Shown here: positions 1 to 6,110 of the stretch, in pieces
How the letters are laid out: each line of letters opens with the position of its first letter
How positions within the stretch are numbered: position 1 is the first letter of the stretch
The notes under the pieces: generated by a model
Told to the model about the DNA's origin: nothing
Database searches by the model: none
Seen by the model: the letters and a program-made list of their open reading frames with translations, nothing else
Program-made: the position numbers and the translations under genes
Assembly (NCBI GenBank): GCA_964424455.1
Contig: CAYRJA010000123.1
Location: 1 to 7,878 of the forward strand
Reading direction: 5' to 3'
From: CAYRJA01 sp964424455
GTDB taxonomy: Bacteria > Bacteroidota > Bacteroidia > Chitinophagales > UBA10324
Length of the DNA stretch: 7,878 nt

Positions 1-215
1 TGGACATCAGCCGGTTGAGCAATGAAGAAGCACAGGTAAGTGTAGAGGTGATGAATGTGTTGGGGCAAACAGTGCTGACCAATATATCTACTGTAACAGA
101 CGGACACGGCAACTTGTACCTCCATTTGCCGGAGAGCGCTGCGGCAGGGACATACTTTGTTCGTGTTACAATAGGCAGCAATATTTACACTGCTAAAGTG
201 AATGTGAGCAGATAA
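1..215 (+). CDS. C-terminal end of a T9SS-secreted protein (partial, 5' end outside window)
   Basis: The reading frame is open from the left edge (first full codon at 3) and ends at TAA 213-215. The 71 visible residues look like a T9SS type A C-terminal sorting domain: a segment of the form VEVMNVLGQTV, then a Gly/Asn-rich turn, then the typical AAAGTYFVRVTIG strand and a final short strand ending KVNVSR. In this family the tail directs the protein, after Sec export, through the type IX secretion system to the cell surface, where it is usually removed or exchanged for an anchor. The PNP motif that normally begins the domain lies outside the window. A TTG at 15 could be read as a start, but the open frame to its left and the domain type make this a truncated tail, not a 66-residue protein. 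The function of the passenger cannot be seen. A terminator follows, so this gene is probably a separate transcription unit from the genes to its right. Confidence 0.85.
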   Translation, partial: DISRLSNEEAQVSVEVMNVLGQTVLTNISTVTDGHGNLYLHLPESAAAGTYFVRVTIGSNIYTAKVNVSR

Positions 216-239
216 ATTTTAGAGTGCGTGTAGAAAAAT

Positions 240-276
240 CAACGGCTGCCGGAAACGACAGCCGCTGTTATTTTTT
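240..276 (+). terminator. Rho-independent terminator after the T9SS-tail gene
   Basis: A six-pair GC-rich stem, CGGCTG (243-248) with CAGCCG (259-264), encloses a C-A mismatch and then two more pairs closed by a GAAA tetraloop (252-255). Outer pairs 240-267 and 241-266 may extend it. It is followed by TTA and a run of six T (271-276). It lies 25 bases after the stop codon at 215, the right place to end that transcript and insulate the kinase gene from it. Confidence 0.8.
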
Positions 277-409
277 GAGATACTTCATTTTGCATATTGG
301 AGATTCTGGTCTTCTTAAAGGTGTATGGCAGAATACCCTGTGCAGAAAAAAAAGTGATTAGGTTTTCTTTCCTCAATTAAATATCTTCGATTCTTATCTT
401 TAAAAAAAG

Positions 410-2353
410 TTGCTTTACAACCTGAATGTTACAGTGAAACCGCTTCTGCTTAACCTTACTATTTTCTTTTGCCTGACAAACTATGCCTTTTGTCAGAGTC
501 AGCACAGTGCGATTGATTCGCTTATACAGGTATTACAATCGGAAAGAACAGATACGAATAAGGTAACTCTGTTAAATTCCATATCCAATGTAATGAGTCA
601 GACCGGTGATTACGAGCAGGCAAAAAACTATGCTAATGAAGCTTTACTTCTGTCCAATAAAATAAAATATAAAAAGGGTATTGCTGATTCTTATGTTAAA
701 ATCGGATCTGTTGACAGAGAAACGGGCAACTATTATGACGCCTTAAAGAATTATTCTGTCGCATTAGAAATTTATAAAGAGATTAACGATATAGATAAAG
801 TGGCGCTTGCTTACAACAGCATAGGAACTGTACACGGAGAGCAAGGGGATTATGCCAATGCATTAAAATTCTTTTTTGCCTCGCTCAAAATATTAGAAGG
901 CAGTAATTACAAACAGAGTATAGCAACCTGTTACAGTAACATCGGAAATGTTTATTTTTATCTTAAAAATTATCAGGAGGCATTAAACAATTATTTTTTT
1001 TTTCAGGCAGCTTCGGAGAAAGCAAATGACAAATATGGGCTTGCCGTCTCCTATGTTAATATAGGTTCTGTGTATTCAATGATGGGAAATTATCCTGAAG
1101 CATTAAAAAATTGTTTTGCTTCATTAAAAACGGCTCAGGAGATTAATGATAAACGGGGCGTTGCTTTTGCTTATAATAATATCGGAGAAGTGTTCTTGTT
1201 GCTAAAGAATTATCCGAAAGCATTAGAAAACCATTTGGCATCATTAAAGATATCTGAAGAGATTGGAGATAAATCCGGAGTTATATCTTCATATATCAAC
1301 TTGGGAAAGATATATACATTGTTAGGTCAATATACCCACTCGGCTGAATATTTAACAAAGGGATTAAAAATTTCTCAGGAAACCGGAAATAGAGAATCCA
1401 TTAAAGATAGTTATAGCAGCTTAGCCCGATTGGACAGTACTATGGGAAATTATAAAGGCGCATTGAAGTACCAGAAATTATATACTGAGATAAAAGACAG
1501 CATACTAAACGAAGAGTCCAATGAGCAGATCGCACAATTGAAAATACAATATGAGACCGACAAAAAAGATAAGGAAATTGCTTTACTGAATAGCGAGCAG
1601 CAGCGGAAAACAGCAGAGGTAGAAAAGCAAATTATCATCAAATATGTTGCCTTAGCATTTGCAGCGCTCACTATTATAGTGGCAATTCTTCTTATCAATT
1701 ACCTGAGAGCGAAAAACAAAACCAAACAACTGAACAGGGCGAACGAAATAAGGCAAAGGATATCGAGAGATTTACATGATGAAATCGGAGCGGACCTAAC
1801 CTCCATCTCCATGACTTGCGAGCAGGCAAAGATTAAGGCGTTAAACAACCCGGATGATAAGTTATATTATTATGATAAAATCAGCGCCCAGTCCAGAAAT
1901 CTGAGTGAGAAGTTAAGTGAAGTAGTTTGGGCAACTAATCCGGAGAATGACAATTTAGAAAGTTTGCTATCGTTTATGCGTAATTATATTTTACAATTCT
2001 TTGAAAATTCTACTATCCACTGTTCTGTTCACTTGCCGGACGAAGTGCCTGAACTATTGTTAAAACCTGATGTAAGCAGAAATTTATTTTTCGTCCTGAA
2101 AGAAGCGCTGAACAATGCTGCTAAGCACAGTCAGGCATCACTTATAAAAGTTTTATTTAAAGTCAATACTGACAATAGTTATGTTTTTCAGATTAACGAT
2201 AACGGAAAAGGCATTGATTATAATTCTCTACCGGCTTATCGCAGTGGATTTGGTAACATGCGTAAAAGGATAGAGGAGATTAAAGGGAAATTTGAAATAT
2301 CCTCACAACCGGGAATAGGTACTGAAATAGAGATAAAAGGAAATTTATCATAG
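410..2353 (+). CDS. TPR-repeat sensor histidine kinase, NarL/LytS-like (HisKA_3 class)
   Basis: Sensor kinase of a two-component system; numbering is from TTG 410. A signal-peptide-like segment (residues about 9-29, hydrophobic core LLLNLTIFFCL) is followed by eight TPR units of 40 residues (about 50-370). Each carries a G/K-[DNQ]-Y-x-x-A helix turn, for example at residues 66 and 106. A charged coiled-coil stretch (about 375-407) leads to one transmembrane helix (about 412-432). The cytoplasmic part has the HisKA_3 phospho-acceptor motif RDLHDEIGADL with His456, the N box (Glu565, Asn569), G1 box DNGKG (597-601) and G2 box GFGNM (613-617). All catalytic boxes look intact. The TPR part is predicted periplasmic and may sense a protein or peptide partner; its ligand is unknown. 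There is no in-frame ATG before residue 62 and a stop lies at 401. The start is therefore TTG 410 or GTG 434; GTG gives a more compact signal peptide (KPLLLNLTIFF). The cognate regulator follows 65 bp later. Confidence 0.93.
   Translation: MLYNLNVTVKPLLLNLTIFFCLTNYAFCQSQHSAIDSLIQVLQSERTDTNKVTLLNSISNVMSQTGDYEQAKNYANEALLLSNKIKYKKGIADSYVKIGSVDRETGNYYDALKNYSVALEIYKEINDIDKVALAYNSIGTVHGEQGDYANALKFFFASLKILEGSNYKQSIATCYSNIGNVYFYLKNYQEALNNYFFFQAASEKANDKYGLAVSYVNIGSVYSMMGNYPEALKNCFASLKTAQEINDKRGVAFAYNNIGEVFLLLKNYPKALENHLASLKISEEIGDKSGVISSYINLGKIYTLLGQYTHSAEYLTKGLKISQETGNRESIKDSYSSLARLDSTMGNYKGALKYQKLYTEIKDSILNEESNEQIAQLKIQYETDKKDKEIALLNSEQQRKTAEVEKQIIIKYVALAFAALTIIVAILLINYLRAKNKTKQLNRANEIRQRISRDLHDEIGADLTSISMTCEQAKIKALNNPDDKLYYYDKISAQSRNLSEKLSEVVWATNPENDNLESLLSFMRNYILQFFENSTIHCSVHLPDEVPELLLKPDVSRNLFFVLKEALNNAAKHSQASLIKVLFKVNTDNSYVFQINDNGKGIDYNSLPAYRSGFGNMRKRIEEIKGKFEISSQPGIGTEIEIKGNLS
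557..1516 (+). repeat. Eight TPR-coding repeats, 120-bp period
   Basis: Within the kinase gene the pattern [GK]-x-Y-x-x-A recurs every 40 residues exactly: GDYEQA, GNYYDA, GDYANA, KNYQEA, GNYPEA, KNYPKA, GQYTHS, GNYKGA. The units are diverged at DNA level but keep the 120-bp register. The middle ones are most alike; both the fifth and sixth carry an ASLK helix end. The 40-residue unit is the longer TPR form common in bacterial sensor proteins. Boundaries are approximate. Confidence 0.85.
994..1003 (+). repeat. Ten-T homopolymer inside the kinase gene
   Basis: Ten consecutive T bases encode the Phe-Phe-Phe of the fourth TPR unit (NYFFFQ). A one-base slip would shift the frame about 200 codons into the kinase, before the transmembrane helix and catalytic domain. 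As written the frame is intact. It may be a slippage-prone tract or simply a product of AT-rich coding. Confidence 0.9.
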
Positions 2354-2362
2354 TAACTGTAG

Positions 2363-2382
2363 TACCTACTTTTATGGGATTG
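2363..2382 (+). promoter_or_regulatory. 20-base element, copy 1, before the response regulator
   Basis: The sequence is TACCTACTTTTATGGGATTG. It starts 9 bases after the kinase stop and ends 36 bases before the regulator ATG. It matches copy 2 at 3081-3100 in 19 of 20 bases, while the flanking non-coding DNA is mostly unrelated. It contains TACTTTTA, which matches the Bacteroidota -7 promoter consensus TANNTTTG in seven of eight positions; no convincing TTTG -33 box lies about 20 bases upstream. It also holds two TAC-led heptamers (TACCTAC, TACTTTT) that loosely resemble NarL-family half-sites. Its role as operator or promoter core is inferred from the duplication and position. Confidence 0.55.
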
Positions 2383-2418
2383 CAATTACTAACTGTTTAA
2401 ACCATCTTTGACGGGCAG

Positions 2419-3060
2419 ATGAAAATTAACGCAGCCATAGTTGAAGATAACAAAGAAACCAGAGAGGGATTGAGCGCCATGCTTGATGCCTCGCCTGATA
2501 TTCATTGTGTAAATACTTTTGAAGATGCTGAAACTCTTATTAAAGACATCAGTCAGCTTAAAGTAGATGTGGTGTTAATGGACATCAATCTCCCCGGTCA
2601 AAGCGGTATTCAATGTATAGAACTTCTTAAAGAGCTATATCCTCACATCCAGTTTTTAGTGGTTACTAATTTTGAAGACTCCGATAAAATATTCGCCGCG
2701 CTTCGTGCAGGCGCTACGGGTTACCTTTTAAAGAATGTATCTAAACAGAAATTGCATGATGCCATCAGAGATATTTATAACGGAGGATCTCCCATGTCTA
2801 TGCAAATCGCACGAAAAATTGTCAATTCCTTTTCGGGCAGGTATAAGAACACAAAACTATTCAACTCGCTCACGGCGCGGGAAAAAGAAGTACTTATCCT
2901 ATTAGACAAAGGATATTTGTATAAAGAAATAGCAGAAAAACTTTCCCTGAAATTAGAAACTATCCGCACTTACATCAGAGACATCTATGATAAGCTGCAT
3001 GTACACTCCCGTACCGATGCCATCAATAAAATATATGAAAGGAGTTCAACGCCTAAATAG
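2419..3060 (+). CDS. LuxR/NarL-family DNA-binding response regulator
   Basis: Partner of the upstream kinase. The receiver domain (about 1-120) has the acidic pair Glu9/Asp10, phospho-acceptor Asp55 in LMDINLPG, the switch Thr83 and the conserved Lys105 in YLLK. A linker (about 121-147) leads to a C-terminal LuxR-type helix-turn-helix (about 150-206). That domain is recognisable from LTAREKEVL, KEIAEKL and the recognition-helix region ETIRTYIRDIYDKL, ending in SRTDAI. The length of 213 residues is typical of the family. On phosphorylation such proteins usually dimerise and bind promoter DNA. ATG 2419 is the natural start; no better one lies upstream, and a purine-rich GACGGGCAG precedes it. 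It lies 65 bp after the kinase stop, so it may be co-transcribed with it, but the repeated element in the gap suggests its own promoter or self-regulation. Targets cannot be read directly. The adjacent surface-protein genes are the best candidates, because the same element precedes them. Confidence 0.95.
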   Translation: MKINAAIVEDNKETREGLSAMLDASPDIHCVNTFEDAETLIKDISQLKVDVVLMDINLPGQSGIQCIELLKELYPHIQFLVVTNFEDSDKIFAALRAGATGYLLKNVSKQKLHDAIRDIYNGGSPMSMQIARKIVNSFSGRYKNTKLFNSLTAREKEVLILLDKGYLYKEIAEKLSLKLETIRTYIRDIYDKLHVHSRTDAINKIYERSSTPK

Positions 3061-3080
3061 TGTACAATAGCGTTTATCAA

Positions 3081-3100
3081 TACCTACTTTTATGGGGTTG
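3081..3100 (+). promoter_or_regulatory. 20-base element, copy 2, before the surface-protein genes
   Basis: The sequence is TACCTACTTTTATGGGGTTG, one base different from copy 1 at 2363-2382. It lies 20 bases after the regulator stop and 80 bases before ATG 3181 (155 before the alternative ATG 3256). Like copy 1 it contains TACTTTTA, close to the Bacteroidota -7 box. After the element both copies have a loosely similar stretch with ACT, AAC and GTT (roughly 2386-2397 and 3105-3116). Presumed control site for the genes at 3181 and 6111; not proven. Confidence 0.55.
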
Positions 3101-3180
3101 CCGGACTATAACAGTTCTCTATATTTGTTTAATGACAAATTATACCTCCCATTCAATCATCACGACTAATCGCTGAATCT

Positions 3181-6045
3181 ATGAACAAACTTTACTACCA
3201 TTCACTAAATAATATTCCTGCCATTATCCGCTTGTTCAGATTCGTCTTATTAAAGATGAAAGAAACAAATAAACGCGAGGCGAAGCATTATGCTAAAGTG
3301 ATGGCGCTTTCTGTTACAGTCATTTTATTTACAACACTTGCAAACACAACACTTGCCCAGTATCCCGGTCAGCTTGATCTCACTTTTAATCCTTTAGGCG
3401 GGGCGACTCAAGCAGTCAGGGCATCTGCAATTCAGCCGGATGGAAAAATAATGGTTGGCGGTAATTTCCTTTCCTTTAATGGAGTTAGTTCTTACAATCG
3501 CATTGTCCGACTGAATACCAATGGTACACCTGATACCACATTTAAACCGGGTACAGGATTCAACGGTGATGTTACTTCTATTGTCGTTCAACCGGATAGT
3601 AAAATAATAGTAGGCGGCGTTTTCTCTTCTTACAATGGAGTATCCCGTAACGGCATCATTCGCCTGAATAGCGATGGAACACCGGATGCAACTTTTGACC
3701 CGGGAACCGGATTCGATGGTTATGTTTTTACTCTTGCTCTTCAGCAGGATGGAAAAATATTAGTTGCCGGACAATATTCAACCTTCAATGGAGTATCACG
3801 CAGCAACCTGGCTCGTCTGAATACCGATGGAACACTGGATACCGCATTCGTTCCCGGATTCAATTACAAAAATTTTGCGCTTGCTCTTCAGCCGGATGGA
3901 AAAATAATAGTGGGTGGCGCTTTCAATGTCTGCAATGGCATACCCCGCAGTTGCATAGCCCGCCTGAACATTGATGGAACAATAGATACTACATTTGATC
4001 CGGGAACCGGATTCAACGCTAATCTTAATGCGCTTGCTCTTCGCCCTGACGGGAAAGTAATAGCAGGCGGCGCTTTCATTACCTTTAATGGAGTATCCCG
4101 CAACTATATTGCCTGCCTGAATGCCGATGGAACACTGGATACCACATTTGATCCGGGAACCGGGTTCAACAATACTGTTCACGCTCTTGCTACTCAACCG
4201 GACGGGAAAGTAATTGTGGGCGGTTGGTTCACTTCTTTCAACGGGTTACAGAATAATTATTTTATCCGCTTAAACATGGATGGCAGTAAGGATACCGGTT
4301 TTGATACCGGCACAGGGGTACATTCTCCCATCTTTACAATAACCAAGCAGCCGGATGAAAAAAAAGCAATTATAGGAGGGATGTTCTTTGCCTATAATTC
4401 TATCGTAAGATATGGCGTTGCACGCATATATATAGCAAATGCAGGTATCGCTATCAACTCACTGAACCCTGCCAACAATATTTGTGCGGGAGAGGAAATT
4501 ACGATTAATTATACCTGTTCAGGTTTTACACCTGTGGGAAATATCAATGCAGAACTAAGTGATTCATCAGGAAGTTTTGCTTTGCCGTTGGTAATCGGTA
4601 CAGATACGGGAGCTGTATCCGGCAGCATCAGTGTAACTATTCCGGGTAATATTCCTGCGGGCACAAAGTACAGAATCAGATTGGTGAGTATTGCTCCGGC
4701 TGTAACAGGAAGTAATAATGGAATGGATATAATTATTAACAGCCCCCAAACGGTCAGTGTAAATATTTCCACCCCTTCATCAGGAGTGATTTGTGCAGGA
4801 AGCGTTGTCAGCTTCACTGCTGTTCCTGCTAATGGCGGCAGCAATCCATTTTATCAGTGGAAAATTAACAATGCGGATGCAGGAAACGACACTTCCGTTT
4901 ACAGCAGCAGTTCGCTGAATGATGGTGATGTAATAACCTGTGTAATGATTTCCAATGCTTCTTGTGTTACCGGCTCACCGGCTGTTTCCAATGCTGACAC
5001 AATGAACATCACCGCCAGCTTGCCGGCTTCTGTTACAGTTAATCCTGCGGCTATCGCTATTTGCTCCGGTGCAATGGCTGAGTTCACCGCTGTTCCTGAC
5101 AATGGTGGAAACCATCCATCCTATCAGTGGAAAGTCAACAATACAAATACAGGAAGCGACACTTCCGTTTACAGCAGCGACTCGCTGAATGATGGAGATG
5201 TTATTACCTGTGTAATGACTTCTAATGCCGATTGTGTTGCCGGTTCGCCTGCTGTAACCAGCGGCTCAGTATCTGTCGTCGTAAATATCATGGGAAACGC
5301 AGGAACCATTACTGCCGCAAAAGATACTATCTGTGCAACCACACCGGCGGTATTAAATGTTTCCAGTACCAGCGGAAATATTCAATGGCAGTCTTCTGCT
5401 TCTCCATCGGGACCGTTCACGGATGTGTCAGGAGAAACAAACAGCAGCTATGTTTTCATTCCTGCACAAACTGCTTTTTTTAGAGTGAAAGCCGGAAACG
5501 GCAATTGCTCAGATACTTCCTTAGTTCCTTACGAAATAGTAGTGCAGCCCTCGCCCAATGCCGGATTCACTTATACTGTTACAGACAAAACCGTAAACTT
5601 CACCAATACAAGCGCCGATGCCACTACCTATCTGTGGCATTTTGGCGACGGACAAACCAGCACAGAAGAAAATCCTTCGCATACTTACGCCTCTCTCAGC
5701 GACTGGCATGTATGCTTAGATGCCGCCAACGGTTCCAACTGTTCTTTCACCACTTGTATTGATGTGTGGATGACGGGTATCTCTTCTGTTAAAGAACAAC
5801 AGCAGTGGGCTATCTTTCCTAATCCTGTTACAGATAATATTATTATCCGCACCCAATCCGGAAACTTGAATATTGAATCAGTAACAGTTACTGACCTTCT
5901 CGGCAGGAAAATGATAGATAAAAATATTAACGCTGTCGGCTCACCACAGGTGATTATAAATGCACAATCTTTACCAAGGGGAATGTACATTTTGAAAATT
6001 AACGCCCGCAACACACTGTTCACGCAGTCCATTATTAAACTGTAA
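3181..6045 (+). CDS. Secreted delta-60 propeller protein with Ig-like, PKD and T9SS sorting domains
   Basis: Large predicted surface or extracellular protein. Numbering is from ATG 3181 (954 residues). A signal peptide ends near TTLA-Q60; its charged part begins at Met26, so ATG 3256 (MKETNKREAKHY) is probably the true start. Order of modules: seven delta-60/DUF5122 repeats (about 61-420) with PDGKI-VGG-F, ARLN-DGT-D-TF and DPGTGF signatures; a beta-sandwich module (about 421-520) with the IPAGTKYRIRLVS motif; two near-duplicate Ig-like modules (about 521-700); a third Ig-like module (about 704-792); a PKD domain (about 793-866) with the WHFGDG motif at 819-824; and a T9SS type A sorting tail (about 876-954) with FPNP, DLLGRK and LPRGMYILKI. 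No catalytic motif was seen. A propeller on an Ig-like stalk suggests binding or adhesion, but the ligand is unknown. It follows the two-component genes and probably shares a transcript with the next gene. Confidence 0.93.
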   Translation: MNKLYYHSLNNIPAIIRLFRFVLLKMKETNKREAKHYAKVMALSVTVILFTTLANTTLAQYPGQLDLTFNPLGGATQAVRASAIQPDGKIMVGGNFLSFNGVSSYNRIVRLNTNGTPDTTFKPGTGFNGDVTSIVVQPDSKIIVGGVFSSYNGVSRNGIIRLNSDGTPDATFDPGTGFDGYVFTLALQQDGKILVAGQYSTFNGVSRSNLARLNTDGTLDTAFVPGFNYKNFALALQPDGKIIVGGAFNVCNGIPRSCIARLNIDGTIDTTFDPGTGFNANLNALALRPDGKVIAGGAFITFNGVSRNYIACLNADGTLDTTFDPGTGFNNTVHALATQPDGKVIVGGWFTSFNGLQNNYFIRLNMDGSKDTGFDTGTGVHSPIFTITKQPDEKKAIIGGMFFAYNSIVRYGVARIYIANAGIAINSLNPANNICAGEEITINYTCSGFTPVGNINAELSDSSGSFALPLVIGTDTGAVSGSISVTIPGNIPAGTKYRIRLVSIAPAVTGSNNGMDIIINSPQTVSVNISTPSSGVICAGSVVSFTAVPANGGSNPFYQWKINNADAGNDTSVYSSSSLNDGDVITCVMISNASCVTGSPAVSNADTMNITASLPASVTVNPAAIAICSGAMAEFTAVPDNGGNHPSYQWKVNNTNTGSDTSVYSSDSLNDGDVITCVMTSNADCVAGSPAVTSGSVSVVVNIMGNAGTITAAKDTICATTPAVLNVSSTSGNIQWQSSASPSGPFTDVSGETNSSYVFIPAQTAFFRVKAGNGNCSDTSLVPYEIVVQPSPNAGFTYTVTDKTVNFTNTSADATTYLWHFGDGQTSTEENPSHTYASLSDWHVCLDAANGSNCSFTTCIDVWMTGISSVKEQQQWAIFPNPVTDNIIIRTQSGNLNIESVTVTDLLGRKMIDKNINAVGSPQVIINAQSLPRGMYILKINARNTLFTQSIIKL
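3361..4440 (+). repeat. Seven delta-60 (DUF5122) repeats, about 153-bp period
   Basis: The QPDGKI-type signature recurs with codons starting at 3433, 3589, 3742, 3889, 4042, 4195 and 4348. The spacings are 156, 153, 147, 153, 153 and 153 bp, about 51 residues each. The fourth interval is two codons short because the DPGTGFNG loop is replaced by VPGFNYKN. The seventh copy has a degenerate signature (QPDEKKAIIGG). Seven such units fit one closed beta-propeller. DNA similarity between units is high, especially copies 3 to 6. Confidence 0.9.
4771..5310 (+). repeat. Tandem pair of Ig-like modules, 270-bp offset
   Basis: Two adjacent Ig-like modules align at a constant 270-bp (90-residue) offset; for example the TATCAGTGG codons at 4852 and 5122. 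Counted by eye over a 66-residue core (Cys in CAG/CSG to PAVS/PAVT), 47 residues are identical. Each has a Cys in the first strand, YQWK in the middle and ITCVM near the end, the spacing expected of an Ig-type disulfide. The strongest conservation covers DTSVYSS and SLNDGDVITCVM. A recent tandem duplication inside the gene is likely. Confidence 0.85.
5299..5554 (+). repeat. Ig-like module shared with the next gene, copy 1
   Basis: This 256-bp stretch aligns without gaps to 7623-7878, with 22 differences counted by eye (about 91% identity). The module starts AGTITA, contains DTICATTPAVLNV and SGNIQWQSS, and ends at YEIVVQPS. Most differences are synonymous, with about seven amino-acid changes. 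The repeat keeps the reading frame of both genes. Confidence 0.92.
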
Positions 6046-6110
6046 CACTATATGTAATGAAAGATGATAAAGGGAATCAAAAAACACAAATCGCTTTAAA
6101 TATTTCAGTA

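Noticed and set aside
371..409. Promoter for the kinase gene
   Set aside because: TATCTTTA (395-402) and TATCTTCG (382-389) each resemble the -7 consensus, but no TTTG box lies at the right distance upstream of either. The case is too weak to list as a feature.
1450..1698. Antisense open frame of 82 codons within the kinase gene
   Set aside because: It lies wholly opposite the coiled-coil and transmembrane coding part of an intact kinase. Its hydrophobic look comes from the reverse complement of Lys- and Ala-rich codons.
3061..3180. Terminator between the response regulator and the surface-protein gene
   Set aside because: No stable GC-rich hairpin followed by a T run could be found, so read-through from the regulator gene remains possible.
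3394..4197. Long antisense open frames opposite the propeller repeats
   Set aside because: They mirror the 153-bp repeat and its codon pattern, overlap one another in different frames, and have no start context or recognisable domain. They are shadows of the sense gene.
3361..4440. Regular spacing that could suggest a CRISPR array
   Set aside because: The period is about 153 bp, the repeats are imperfect and the reading frame is kept throughout. They are protein repeats.
5232..5762. Same-strand open frames in another frame inside the surface-protein gene
   Set aside because: Their translations are Cys/Arg/Tyr-rich and look like off-frame reads. The sense frame carries clear Ig-like, PKD and sorting domains throughout.
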